Assembly: GCA_948567375.1 (NCBI GenBank)
Contig: OX419755.1
Location: 46,381,001 to 46,445,000 of the forward strand
Reading direction: 5' to 3'
Source: Lunularia cruciata
Lineage: Eukaryota; Streptophyta; Marchantiopsida; Lunulariales; Lunulariaceae
Length of the DNA: 64,000 nt
This document shows, in pieces, positions 52,005-63,520 of the stretch. Numbering within the stretch: the first letter of the stretch is position 1; the number at the start of each line of letters is the position of its first letter. The translations under genes and the position numbers were made by a program. The notes beneath the pieces are model-generated. The model was given only the letters and a program-made list of their open reading frames with translations. It did not search any database and was not told the DNA's origin.

Positions 52005-52399
52005 AGACATGTTATCACTCAATATAGAACTAGTTCTCATAGACTAGAAGTAGAACAAGGATGTTGGCAGTAGATAGAGCACTCCATGCGACTTTGCAAA
52101 TTGTGTATTATGAGCAAAGTTGAGGATGAGCATCATGTATTTGTTGATTGCCCTTGTTACATGCAGATTAGAGTTAGACATCAGATTACTTGTAGTGACT
52201 TCTCAACTCTCTTACAGGTTGAAGCTTTAGCATTAGGGAAGTACATGACAGAAGTTACTTTACATCGGACCAATTTGTTACAGATTGGTCCAATGCCCTA
52301 GGCCCTTGCCTAGGCTCACATTTCATGTCTTTTGTATTGTGTTTCCAGCCTTTTGACTCTTTGGGTCTTTCGGGCTTTATATTTCATTATTTCATTGTT
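52005..52399 (+). mobile_element. LINE 3' end, mirror of the preceding piece
   Basis: ORF2 residues ~980-1077, 3'UTR and short tail. Forms an inverted repeat of ~400-bp arms with 51390-51790. Confidence 0.83.
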
Positions 52400-53407
52400 G
52401 ATAAGATTGCACAAAATCAGGCTTTTGTCTCTTATAGAAAGTTGGTGAAGTGCAAGAAGCGAGCGTTCTTGAGACTCAAGGGGGTTGAGTTGAGCATTGA
52501 ATTGAGAAGCAATCCCAAGGCTTTTTGGCATAAGGTAATCATCAGATCTCCATCTCCATTGCTGGACGTGAATGAGCTTTGTGAATATGTGAAGGATCTG
52601 TATTTTTTTCCTGATGCTCCAAGCATGGCACCTTGCCTTGGATCTGCTCTCACCATCTCTGAAGTTGATGTCCAGTACCAATTGAAGAAGTTGGCCAATG
52701 GTAAGGCTGAAGACCTTGATGGACTATGTGTTGAGCTACTTAAGTGGGGTGGTAGCCATCTGATTTTAGTACTCACTTCTCTCTTGAATGAGGCCATCAG
52801 GTGTGGCTTTCATGATAGATGGTGCTTCAAGAAGGTAGTTCTTATTCACAAGTCTGGTCAGAAAGATATTGTCACCAATTACCGTACCATTCTAGTGGGT
52901 AGTATCTTTGCCAAGTTGTACGGTCAAATTTTGGAGTCTAGGTTGAGTTCTTGGGCTGAAAAATACAGAATTCAAGCTAAGTGCCAAGCGGGTTTCAGAT
53001 CAGGCTTTAGTACTTTGGATCATCTAATGGTACTCCATGTTTTGTGGTGGAAATCTAAAGGTGTTGGGAGAGCTCTCTATGTTGCATTTATTGATTTCAG
53101 GAAGGCCTTTGATAAGGTGCTTAGGAAATCATTAAGTGAGAGACTCATGGAAGTTGGTGTTTCAGCTGATCTGATTGGTGCTATCTCTAGACTCTATGAG
53201 AAGGTGGTTGTGAAACTTTCATCTTTGAGCTCTCAAGATGTCCTTAGCACAATGGGTGTGATAAAAGGTTGCTCTCTATCCCAACATTGTTTGGAATCTT
53301 CATCAATGATCTAGAGAGGGTGCTTATGGAAGCTGGAGCTATAAGTGTACAGGGTGGCTCTTTGATGATACATGCACTACTGTATGGGGATGATGTAATG
53401 TGCATCT
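52400..53407 (+). pseudogene. LINE RT remnant with YGDD
   Basis: Open from 52325 to 53314 with FIDFRKAFDKV; a one-base loss near 53280 shifts the frame. The catalytic box reads YGDD instead of YADD, and QGC reads KGC. Confidence 0.8.
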
Positions 53408-53446
53408 CATTCCAGCCTTTTGACTCTTTGGGTCTTTCAGGCTTTA
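52400..53446 (+). mobile_element. LINE ORF2 fragment, linker and RT
   Basis: Residues ~372-704, then ~37 bp of plus-strand 3'UTR. No 3' coding end. Confidence 0.8.
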
Positions 53447-53561
53447 TGAAACAATGAAATATAAAGCACGAAAGACCCAAAGAGTCAAAAGGCTGGAAAC
53501 ACAATACAAAACACATGAAATGTGAGCCTAGGCAAGGGCCTAGGGCATCTCACCAATCTGT
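53447..53561 (-). mobile_element. LINE 3'UTR and stem-loop fragment
   Basis: Antisense tail meeting the preceding plus-strand 3'UTR piece, so that the same ~37 bp face each other as a palindrome around 53446. Confidence 0.78.
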
Positions 53562-53680
53562 TGGGCCTAACAAGTGAGGGTGGACCAGTTCGCTAGGTTA
53601 CCAGTCTAGGAACAAGAGATCTAGGGGTCAAACCCTGTTGTGCACAATCTAGCAGGAAAGGCAGATTTTGATGTTTTGTG
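53562..53680 (+). other. Non-LINE segment, possible SINE head
   Basis: About 119 bp unlike anything else here. GGGGTCAAACCC resembles a pol III B box and GGACCAGTTCGCTAGG could stand near an A box, as in tRNA-derived SINEs. No full cloverleaf or tail is recognisable. Confidence 0.35.
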
Positions 53681-53822
53681 GTGTTTTTAATGTTTTGTGG
53701 TGGAAATCCAAGGGTGTTGGGAGAGCTCTCTATGTTGCCTTTATTGATTTCAAGAAGGCCTTTGATAAGGTGCTGAGGAAATCTCTAAGTGAGAGACTCA
53801 TTGAAGTGGGTGTTTCAGCTGA
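53681..53822 (+). mobile_element. LINE RT fragment
   Basis: ORF2 residues ~585-626. Confidence 0.75.
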
Positions 53823-53912
53823 CTTTCTCGGTAGCATCAACCATCCCCTTGGTTGATGTTAACAGAGAAATAGAACTCTTCTTGAGGTCTTGAATCTCTT
53901 GGTTGACTAGGT
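53823..53912 (-). mobile_element. LINE ORF1 coil fragment (subfamily B)
   Basis: About 90 bp antisense to the coiled-coil region, between two RT fragments. Confidence 0.75.
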
Positions 53913-55088
53913 TTGAGCACTTGGGCTGAAAAGCACAAAATTTGAGCTAAGTGCCAAGCTGGTTTCAGATTAGGCTTTAGTACTTTGGACCACCTATTAG
54001 TACTTCATGTTTTGTGGTGGAAGTCCAAGGGTGTTGGGAGAGCTCTCTATGTTGCCTTTATTGATTTCAAGAAGGCCGTTGATAAGGTGCTGAGGAAATC
54101 TCTAAGTGAGAGACTCATTGAAGTGGGTGTTTCAGCTGATCTGATTGGTGCTATCTCAAGACTCTATGAGAAAGTGATTGTGAAACTTTCATCTTTGAGC
54201 TCTCAAGATGTCCTTAGCACAATGGATGTGATCCAAGGCTGCTCTCTATCTCCAACTCTGTTGGGAATCTTCATCGATGATCTAGAGAGTCTACTCATGG
54301 AAGCTGGAGCTACAGGTGTACAGGTTGGCTCTTTGATGATACATGCACTCCTTTATGCAGATAATGTAGTGCTTCTCTCCACAAATCCACAAAGTTTATG
54401 GAAGCTGTTGGATTCTCTACTTTGCTTTTGCAATCAAACAAAGATGGAAGTGAACCTTGACAAGTCCAAGGTGATAGTGGTGGGTTCTTAAGGTGTCACA
54501 CCTTTCTTTTTTGATGGACAGCAATTGGAGCAGGTTCCTTCTTATAAGTACTTGGACCTTGAGTTTTCTCATGACTATAGTTGCTCCACTTGTGTGAAGA
54601 TGAGAATCAATGCAGGCTTTAGGGCTTTGTATTCACTCATGAACCGCTCTAGACTTGCCCACCTTACCACATGGGAGTTGAAGAAGGTGTTGTTCAGATC
54701 TCTTGTGCAGCCGGTGGTTCCCTATGGTGCTCAGATTTGGGGTCCAGGTACTAAGAAGACATGGTGGCAAAAGGTGGAGAAAGTTCAGAAATTGTTTTTG
54801 TGTGATGAACTTGGGGTGAGGACTCAAACTCCTTATGTATTGATGCTTGCTGAAACCGGGTTTTTGCCACTTGAGGCTGAAGCTTTGTTTTTAGCTATCA
54901 CATATGCCACTAAGGTGAGGTCCATGGAGCATGAGAGACTTCCCTACCAAGCTTTTTGTGCCACTCTATCTGTCGGTTGGTATACAGATCTGGTTGCATG
55001 GGCCACAAGGTGGAATGTTTGTGAGCGACATTGGAGGTTGGAGCCTATTGCACTTCGAGAGGTGATCAAGGAGCAATTCTTACTTTGA
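53913..55088 (+). pseudogene. LINE RT remnant with YADN
   Basis: Open at 53985-54491 and 54525-55088. The catalytic box is YADN (second Asp changed to Asn). TAA near 54489 and TGA near 55086 end the two stretches. Confidence 0.8.
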
Positions 55089-55232
55089 TTATGGCAGCAA
55101 CTCGGTACCAAGATGGTGTTCTATCAGCAGTTTGTAAATCCTATGTTAGTGTATTGTGAGCAAGATTATCTACTGGCTAGGATTTCTACTTCGCTTAGAC
55201 ATGTTATTGCTCAATATAGAACTAGTTCTCAT
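53913..55232 (+). mobile_element. LINE ORF2 fragment, RT to C-terminal region
   Basis: Residues ~552-992, ending in CTCATAG where the 5'UTR of copy A begins. No 3' end. Confidence 0.82.
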
Positions 55233-56296
55233 AGTCTTCTTGATGCCACTAGTGGAGTTTCGAAAGTTTGAGAGGAGAGGAGTCCCGAAAGTTTGAGAAG
55301 TCATATCTCCATACATACATGTCCAAACGTTGCGGTTTTGGTCTCGTTCGAAGCGCCTTGCCAAGACCTCTCTATAGCCACCAAGATTGTGTCATTCTGA
55401 GCTTTGAGCGAAACGTTATGAGTGATTGAAATTTCTGACACAGGAGCTAGACTTGAGAAATCGAATCTTCATCATATGGTATCCAAATGGAGTGATTTTT
55501 GTGGCATTAGAAGCGCCTTTGGAAGCTCTTTCGATTGATACTACGCTGGCTTGCAGAGCACATACACAAAGAAAGTTATGAAGATTCAAATTCTGCCATC
55601 TCTCGGAGATTTTAGGGTTTGAGCTCAATTTTCAACACCTTGTAACTTTTTGGTTCCATGTCCAAATCTTTCAATCTTGGACTCATTGGAAAGAGCTGTG
55701 AGAGGGCTTTCTTTTGAACTCCTGGTTGCTGAAGTTGGAGTTCTGTGGAAGAAGTTTCGAAATTCATCAATCTGTGTTCGTGTGCGGTTGGTGGTGCTCA
55801 AATCTGCAACTTTCAGAGGCTGGAACTTTGGACTCACATCTTCAAATGAGGTGATCTTGGACTCATTAGAAGCATCTTGTCAAGAGCTATTGATTGAAAT
55901 TCATTTCATAGAGTTTGAAGCTTTGTGCTTGCAGTTATCAGCATTTGAATTCTGTGATTCAATGAGGTTTAGAAGTTTACCATAGAGAACTCTAGAGGCC
56001 ATAACTTCATGTCTATTGGCTCAAATGAGTTCATTTTTGATTCATTGGATAGAATTTCTCAAGAGCTTTTGATTGAGTCATCTATTGTAGATTTTAAAGT
56101 ACTGTAGCCAAGGTTATGAATTTTCGAAATCTGTAGGATTTCAAAATTTTCATGTAGGAAAAACTCAAATTCAAAAGTTTGCAACTTTTGATTTACAAGT
56201 CCAAAGGAGTTGATTTTTGGTGTAGAGCTATTGGTGTTCACAGAGTGTGAGTGAACCAGAGGATACATTCTCATAGTATCTGTTAGAAATTTTAGA
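55233..56296 (+). repeat. LINE 5'UTR: six ~180-bp repeat units
   Basis: The core recurs at about 55322, 55482, 55661, 55841, 56020 and 56200, with spacings of 160, 179, 180, 179 and 180 bp. Units also share a TTTGAGCTTTG...TTATGA-like block. No long frame. Confidence 0.8.
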
Positions 56297-57136
56297 ATGG
56301 AAGCTTCCAAGATAATGCAAGACATTGCTGAGATAGCTTCAAAACAGCAACAGCTTGCTGAAATGTATAGAAAAGCAAATGACTTCCACAAGGAACTCAA
56401 GAGCTTTTTTGCCCCCATGTCTCAATGCATGAACACTCTTATGGCAGATTTGCAAACCGTAAGAGTTGATGTCTTGACTGTGAAAGAATCTCTGAATTCG
56501 ATCACCGTAGATATCCAAGAACTCAAGAAGAGTAGCAATTTGATGTTAGACTCCACCAAGGGTATGGTGGATGCTACTGAGAAGGTTGCTTCCTTGGGAG
56601 CACAAGCCACCAACATTGCTTCACAAAATGGAGGGCTGCAAGAGATGGTTGACACATTAGAGGTCAAGATGAAGTCATATGCTGAAGCTACGAAGGTGGC
56701 TCAAATCTCTTATTTGCAAGAGCATGAGGTTGAGAAGGAGAACCAATTGGTGAGAATGAAGAACTTGAGGATTTCAGGTTTGCCTGAGATTGAGAAGGAA
56801 GACACCAAGGCCATAGTGTGTGAGTTTATTGCTGATTCTTTGAGAGTCCATGATCCTCAAATTTTGCAAGCATATAGATTGGGACAACAAGGTGCACAAC
56901 CAAGAAGCATTTTGGTGAGGTTTGGCTCAGAAACTCAAAGGAATGCAGTGATGGGGAACAAAGCTATACTAAAGGGGCGGCGTATCTGGTTGGACCCTGA
57001 TCTCACACCTCTCCAATGGCAAGCAAAGAAGGGAGAATTAGCAAAAGTGAAGGAGGTTCAACAAGCAGGTTTTGTTGCATTCTTGAGAGATAATAGAGCT
57101 GTGATTACTCAAAAGAAATTATCAGCTATTGCATAG
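56297..57136 (+). CDS. LINE ORF1 protein, 279 aa
   Basis: Intact, starting at ATG 56297. Coiled coil (~1-130), then the RNA-binding half with KNLRISGLPE, RLGQQ, ILVRF and DLTPLQW. Differs from the copy B protein at only a few positions. The stop TAG (57134-57136) is followed by CAATTC and the ORF2 frame. A product of this kind would coat the LINE RNA. Confidence 0.9.
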   Translation: MEASKIMQDIAEIASKQQQLAEMYRKANDFHKELKSFFAPMSQCMNTLMADLQTVRVDVLTVKESLNSITVDIQELKKSSNLMLDSTKGMVDATEKVASLGAQATNIASQNGGLQEMVDTLEVKMKSYAEATKVAQISYLQEHEVEKENQLVRMKNLRISGLPEIEKEDTKAIVCEFIADSLRVHDPQILQAYRLGQQGAQPRSILVRFGSETQRNAVMGNKAILKGRRIWLDPDLTPLQWQAKKGELAKVKEVQQAGFVAFLRDNRAVITQKKLSAIA

Positions 57137-57142
57137 CAATTC
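57134..57142 (+). promoter_or_regulatory. Candidate readthrough stop TAG-CAA-TTC
   Basis: Same context as in copy B. ORF1 and ORF2 are in one frame across it, and the next in-frame ATG is about 118 codons downstream. Confidence 0.6.
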
Positions 57143-60100
57143 CAGACCTTTAGAGTACTATTTTGGAATGTTCATGGGCTCACACATACCAAGTACTCCA
57201 GCGCTAAGCCTTTGTGGGATGATGCTGATCTGATCAATCTTGTGGAGACATGGGAACATGAGGGAAACACCATTCAAGACATTGAAGGATTCACTCTTGT
57301 TGGTTCAACCTGGAACAAGCGGAGACAACACAAAGGAAGGGGCTTTGGAGGTATTGCTACTTACGTCAGATTTGGCTTTGAGAAATCAGTCTCTTTGATA
57401 GGTCAAGATTCAAGTGGACAATACCATTGGCTGAGGATTGGAGGAGTTGCCACACCTTGCTTCATTGCTGTTTGTTACTTTGCCCCGTTGACATCACCAA
57501 TCTATTCAAGTGGACTTCTTAACACCATGCAGCCTTTCCATTCCTTGACGAAGGATGTGTTAGAGTTTCAAAGTAAAGGTGCAGTCCTTGTTCTTGGTGA
57601 TTTCAATGCTAGGATCCAAGCCTCTCAGATCCCTGACTTGAGCGACCTTGAGAATGATCCTTTCCACAGCTTGATAGACCATTCCAGTGCTTGGTCACGC
57701 TCTTCCAAAGATCCTATGTCCAATTCCATGAGTGAGCACTTTTTGAGCTTTGGTGCCAATTGTAGCTTGAAGATCTTGAATGGCCTTTCTCAATTTCCAG
57801 AAACTTGTAAAAGCACATGCTTTGCCTCAGGTGGATCAAGCACCATAGATTATATGCTCACTTCAGCTAATGATATCCATCTTGTCTCAGATTTTGCTGT
57901 TTTAGATCCTCAACCAGAATCAGACCATGCACCTCTATCCTATACCATCCTTTTTCCTTGCCTCAATAGAACCACATTACCTATAGACCATGCTTTTAGA
58001 GGCAAACTTCGTCTAGATTTTCACAAGAGAGACTTGTACCAACAAGCTATCCAAGAGAAATTGAGTTCTATGGAGTGGAGTTCTGATTTTCAACAACGTA
58101 GTGATCAATTCATTGAACTTCTTCAATCTACATCAACTTCTTTGTTTCCAAGAGGCTCCCACAGGAAGAGACTTGGTCTCCCTTGCCATAGATGGTATGA
58201 TGCTGATTGCAAAATGGCAAGGATCAAAGCTATGGATAGATCTCTTGGTTAGATTGCACAAAATCAAGCTTTTGTTTTATACAGAAAGTTAGTGAAGTGC
58301 AAAAAGCGGGCATTTCTGAGACTCAAAGGAGTTGAGTTGAGCACTGAACTGAGGAGCAATCCCAAGGCTTTCTGGAAGAAGGTAACCATCAGATCTCCAT
58401 CTCCATCGCTGGACCTGAATGAGCTTTGTGACTATGTGAAGGATTTGTACTTTTTCCCAAATGCTCCAAGCATGGTACCTTGCCTTGGATCTGCTCTCAC
58501 CATCTCTGAAGCTGATGTCAAGTACCAATTGAAGAAGTTGGCCAATGGTAAGGCTGAAGACCTTGATGGACTATGTGTTGAACTTCTGAAGTGGGGCGGT
58601 AGCCATCTGATTTCAGTACTCACTTCTCATTTGAATGAGGCAATCAAGTGTGGCTTTCCGGATAGATGGTGCTTCAAGAAGGTAGTTCCTATTCACAAGT
58701 CTGGCCAGAGAGATGTTGTCACCAATTACCGTACCATACTTGTTGGTAGTGTCTTTGCCAAGTTGTATGGTCGAATTTTGGAGTCAAGGTTGAGCACTTG
58801 GGCTGAAAAGCACAAAATTCGAGCTAAGTGCCAAGCTGGTTTCAGATTAGGCTTTAGTACTTTGGACCACCTATTGGTACTTCATGTTTTGTGGTGCAAA
58901 TCCAAGGGTGTTGGGAGAGCTCTCTATGTTGCCTTTATTGATTTCAGGAAGGCCTTTGATAAGGTGCTCAGGAAATCTCTAAGTGAGAGACTCATTGAAG
59001 TGGGTGTTTCAGCTGATCTGATTGGTGCTATCTCTAGACTCTATGAGAAAGTGATTGTGAAACTTTCATCTTTGAGCTCTCAAGATGTCCTTAGCACAAT
59101 GGGTGTGATCCAAGGCTGCTCTCTGTCTCCAACTCTGTTCGGAATCTTCATCGATGATCTAGAGAGTCTACTCATGGAAGCTGGAGCTACAGGTGTACAG
59201 GTTGGCTCTTTGATGATACATGCACTCCTTTATGCAGATGATGTAGTGCTTCTCTCCACAAATCCACAAAGTTTACAGAAGCTGTTGGATTCTCTACTTT
59301 GCTTTTGCAATCAAACAAAGATGGAGGTGAACCTTGACAAGTCCAAGGTGATTGTGGTGGGTTCTAAAGGTGTCACACCTTTCTTTTTTGATGGACAGCA
59401 ATTGGAGCAGGTTTCTTCTTATAAGTACTTGGGCCTTGAGTTTTCTCATGACTATAGTTGGTCTACTTGTGTGAAGATGAGAATCAATGCAGGCTTTAGA
59501 GCTTTGTATTCACTCATGAACCGCAGTAGACTTGCTCACCTCACCACATGGGAGTTGAAGAAGGTGCTGTTCAGATCTCTTGTGCAGCCGGTGGTTCTCT
59601 ATGGTGCTCAGATTTGGGGTCCAGGTACTAAGAAGACATGGTGGCAAAAGGTGGAGAAAGTTCAGAAATTGTTTTTGTGTGATGAACTTGGGGTGAGGAC
59701 TCAAACTCCTTATGTATTCCTGCTTGCTGAAACAGGATTTTTACCTCTTGAGGCTGAAGCTTTGTTTTTAGCTATCACATATGCCACTAAGGTGAGGTCC
59801 ATGGAGCATGAGAGACTTCCCTACCAAGCTTTTTGTGCCACTCTATCTGTCGGTTGGTATACAGATCTGATTGCATGGGCCACAAGGTGGAATGTTTCTG
59901 AGCGACATTGGAGATTGGAGCCTATTGCACTTTGAGAGGTGATCAAGGAGCAGTTTTTACTTCGCTTATGGCAGCAACCCGGTACCAAGATGGTGTTCTA
60001 TCAGCAGTTTGTAAATCCTATGTTGGTGTATTGTGAGCAAGATTATCTCTTGGCTAGGATTTCTACTTCATTGAGACATGTTATCGCTCAATATAGAACT

Positions 60101-60370
60101 AGTTCTCATAGACTAGAAGTAGAACAAGGACGTTGGCAGCAGATAGAGCACTCCATGCGACTTTGCAAATTGTGTATTATGAGCAAAGTTGAGGATGAGC
60201 ATCATGTGTTTGTTGATTGCCCTTGTTACATGCAGATTAGAGTTAGACATCAGATTACTTGCAGTGACTTCTCAACTCTCTTACAGGTTGAAGCTTTAGC
60301 ATTAGGGAAGTACATGACAGAAGTTACTTTACATCGGACCAATTTGTTACAAATTGGTCCGATGCCCTAG
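57137..60370 (+). pseudogene. LINE ORF2, two nonsense codons
   Basis: Endonuclease motifs WNVHGL, GDFN (~154) and SDH (~262); RT from ~475 with FIDFRKAFDKV (~604), QGCSLSP (~656) and YADD (59231-59242, residues 699-702); C-terminal CKLC...HHVF.DCP at ~1011. TAG at 58250-58252 replaces Gln and TGA at 59933-59935 replaces Arg. There is no frameshift over 3.2 kb, so inactivation is recent. The final codons form the stem of a hairpin. Confidence 0.9.
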
Positions 60371-60383
60371 GCCCTTGCCTAGG
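60332..60383 (+). other. Paired 3' stem-loops overlapping ORF2 stop
   Basis: First: a perfect 15-bp stem (arms CATCGGACCAATTTG and CAAATTGGTCCGATG, loop TTA) at 60332-60364, inside coding sequence. Second: CCTAGG, 6-nt loop, CCTAGG at 60366-60383, with the stop TAG in its stem. Both recur at the 3' end of most copies. Likely recognised by the LINE RT, as in other LINEs with structured 3' ends. Confidence 0.75.
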
Positions 60384-60472
60384 CTCACATTTCATGTGTT
60401 TTGTATTGTGTTTTCAGCCTTTTGACTCTTTGGGTCTTTCGGGCTTTTTATTTCATTGTTTCATTGTTTCAT
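60384..60472 (+). other. LINE 3'UTR and microsatellite tail
   Basis: About 65 bp of conserved 3'UTR ending TTTCGGGCTTTTTATTTCATTG, then TTTCATTG units. AGCC...GGGCT could form a third small stem. There is no poly(A). Confidence 0.8.
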
Positions 60473-60838
60473 AGACTAGAAGTAGAACAAGGACGTTGGC
60501 AGCAGATAGAGCACTCCATGCGACTTTGCAAATTGTGTACTATGAGCAAAGTTGAGGATGAGCATCATGTGTTGATTGTTTGCCCTTGTTACATGCAGAT
60601 CAGAGTTAGACATCATATGACTTGTAGTGATTTCTCCACTCTCTTACAGGTTGAAGCTTTAGCGTTAGGGAAGTACATGACAGAGGTTAGTTTACATCGG
60701 ACCAATTTGTTACAGATTGGTCAGATGCCCTAGGCCCTTGCATAGGCTCACATTTCATGTGTTTTGTATTGTGTTTCCAGCCTTTTGACTCTTTGGGTCT
60801 TTCGGGCTTTATATTTCATTGTTCATTGTTCATTGTTC
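60473..60838 (+). mobile_element. LINE 3' end fragment
   Basis: ORF2 residues ~992-1077, 3'UTR and three heptamer units, head-to-tail behind copy A. The Cys/His motif reads HHVLIVCP. Confidence 0.83.
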
Positions 60839-60872
60839 ATAGTCACAAAGCTCATTCAGGTCTAGCGATGGA
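60839..60872 (-). mobile_element. 34-bp LINE ORF2 sliver
   Basis: Matches the residue ~420-432 region on the minus strand; the larger minus piece at 61114 continues from the same area. Confidence 0.65.
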
Positions 60873-61113
60873 GATGCAGATTAGAGTTAGACATCAAATT
60901 ACTTGTAGTGATTTCTCAACTCTCTTACAAGTTGAAGCTTTAGCATTAGGGAAGTACAGACAAAGGTTAGTTTACATCGGACCAATTTGTTACAAATTGG
61001 TCAGATGCCCTAGGCCCTTGCCTAGGCTCACATTTCATGTGTTTTGTATTGTATTTCCAGCCTTTTGACTCTTTGCGTCTTTTGGGCTTTATATTTCATT
61101 GTTCATTGTTCAT
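60873..61113 (+). mobile_element. LINE 3' end fragment
   Basis: ORF2 residues ~1032-1077 (frame broken by a small deletion near 60958), stem-loops, 3'UTR and two heptamer units. It appears to have split one minus-strand LINE into the pieces on either side. Confidence 0.82.
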
Positions 61114-61682
61114 TGGAGATCTGATGGTTACCTTCTTCCAAAAAGCCTTGGAATTGCTAGTCAATTCAATGCTCAACTCAACCCCCTTGAGTCTCAAAAA
61201 TGCTCACTTTTTGCACTTCACCAACTTTCTGTATGAAACAAAGGCCTGATTTTGTGCAATCTGATCAAGAGACCTATCCATAGCTTTGATCCTTGCCATT
61301 TTGCAATCAGCATCATACCATCTACTGCAAGGGAGACCAAGTCTCTTTCTGTGGGAGCCTCTTGGAAAGAAAGTAGTTGATGTAGATTGAAGAAGTTCAA
61401 CCAATTGATCACTACGTTGTTGAAAATCAGAACACCACTCCATGTACCCAATTTCTCTTGGATAGCTTGTTGGTACAAGTCTCTCTTGTGAAAATCTAGA
61501 CGAAGTTTGCCTCTAAAGGCATGGTCAATAAGTAATGTGGTTCTATTGAGGCAAGGAAGAAGGATGGTAGAAGATAGAGGTGCATGGTCTGATTCTAGTT
61601 GAGGATCTAAAATAGAAAAATCTGAGACAAGATCGATATCATTAGCTGAAGTGAGCATATAATCTATAGTGCTTGATCCACC
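61114..61682 (-). mobile_element. LINE ORF2 endonuclease/linker fragment
   Basis: Residues ~230-420. Open at 61218-61658 and 61204-61443 in two frames, with a shift near 61442. Confidence 0.8.
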
Positions 61683-63520
61683 TGAGGAAACACATGATGC
61701 TCATCCTCAACTTTGCTCATAATACACAATTTGCAAAGTCGCATGGAGTGCTCTATCTGCTGCCAACGTCCTTGTTCTACTTCTAGTCTATGAGAACTAG
61801 TTCTATATTGAGCGATAACATGTCTCAATGAAGTAGAAATCCTAGCCAAGAGATAATCTTGCTCACAATACACCAACATAGGATTTACAAACTGCTTATA
61901 GAACACCATCTTGGTACCGGGCTGCTGCCATAAGCAAAGTAAGAACTGCTCCTTGATCACCTCTCGAAGTGCAATAGGCTCCAATCTCCAATGTCGCTCA
62001 GAAACATTCCACCTTGTGGCCCATGCAATCAAATCTGTATACCAACCGACAGATAGAGTGGCACAAAAAGCTTGGTAGGGAAGTCTCTCATGCTCCATGG
62101 ACCTCACCTTAGTGGCATATGTGAGAGCCAAGAACAAAGCTTCAGCCTCAAGCGGTAAAAACCCTGTTTCAGCAAGCATCAATACATAAGGAGCTTGAGT
62201 CCTCACTGCAAGTTCATCACACAAAAACAATTTCTGAACTTTCTCCACCTTTTGCCACCATGTCTTCTTAGTATCTGGACCCCAAATCTGAGCACCATAG
62301 AGAACTACCGGCTGCACAAGAGATCTGAACAACACCTTCTTCAACTCCCATGTGGTAAGGTGGGCAAGTCTAGAGCGGTTCATGAGTGAATACAAAGCTC
62401 TAAAGCCTGCATTGATTCTCATCTTCACACAAGTGGACCAACTATAGTCATGAGAAAACTCAAGACCCAAGTACTTGTAAGAAGAAACCTGCTTCAATTG
62501 CTGTCCATCAAAAAAGAAAGGTGTGACACCTTTAGAACCCACCACAATCACCTTGGACTTGTCAAGGTTCACCTCCATCTTTGTTTGATTGCAAAACAAG
62601 AGAAGAGAATCCAACAACTTCTGTAAACTTTGTGGATTGGTAGAGAGGAGCACTACATCATCTGCATATAGTAGTGCATGTATCATCAAAGAGCCAACCT
62701 GTACACCTGTAGCTCCAGCTTCCATAAGCACCCTCTCTAGATGATCGATGAAGATTCCAAAGAATGTTGGAGATATAGAGCAACCTTGGATCACACCCAT
62801 TGTGCTAAGGATATCTTGAGAGCTCAAAGATGAAAGTTTCACAACCACCTTCTCATAGAGTCTAGAGATAGCACCAATCAGATCAGCTGAAACACCAACT
62901 TGAGTGAGTCTCTCACTTAGAGATTTCCTAAGCACCTTATCAAAGGCCTTCCTGAAATCAATAAATGCAACATAGAGAGCTCTCCCAACACCTTTAGATT
63001 TCCACCACAAAACATGGAGTACTAATAGATGATCCAAAGTACTAAAGCCTGATCTGAAACCCGCTTGGCACTTAGCTCGCATTTTGTGCTTTTCAGCCCA
63101 AGTACTCAACCTAGACTCCAAAATTTGAACGTACAACTTGGCAAAGATACTACCCACTAGAATGGTACGGTAATTGGTGACAATATCTCTTTGACCAGAC
63201 TTGTGAATAGGAACTACCTTCTTGAAGCACCATCTATCAGGAAAGCCACACCTGATGGCCTCATTCAAGAGAGAAGTGAGTACTGAAATCAGATGGCTAC
63301 CACCCCACTTAAGTAGTTCAACACATAGTCCATCAAGGTCTTCGGCCTTACCATTGGCCAACTTCTTCAATTGGTACTGGACATTAGCTTCAGAGATGGT
63401 GAGAGCAGATCCAAGGCAAGGTGCCATGCTTGGAGCATCAGGGTAAAAGTACAGATCCTTCACATATTCACAAAGCTCATTCACGTCCAGCGATGGAGAT
63501 GGAGATCTGATGGTTACCAA
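61664..63520 (-). pseudogene. LINE RT and C-terminal region, 618-codon open frame
   Basis: RT motifs are complete: PIHKSGQRD, FIDFRKAFDKV, QGCSISP and YADD near 62665. Its end is fused to a few codons of the neighbouring fragment (61664-61682). The upstream part, 63514-63858, is in another frame after the 7-bp loss. Confidence 0.82.

Larger units (their letters stand above)
55233..60472 (+). mobile_element. LINE copy A (subfamily A), nearly full length
   Basis: The most complete copy: 5'UTR 55233-56296, ORF1 56297-57136, ORF2 57137-60370 and 3'UTR with octamer tail to 60472. Only two nonsense codons, both C-to-T type. It serves here as reference for residue numbering. Confidence 0.92.

Noticed and set aside
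53562-53680. A functional tRNA gene
   Set aside because: I cannot fold a full cloverleaf with acceptor stem. Only a B-box-like stretch is present.
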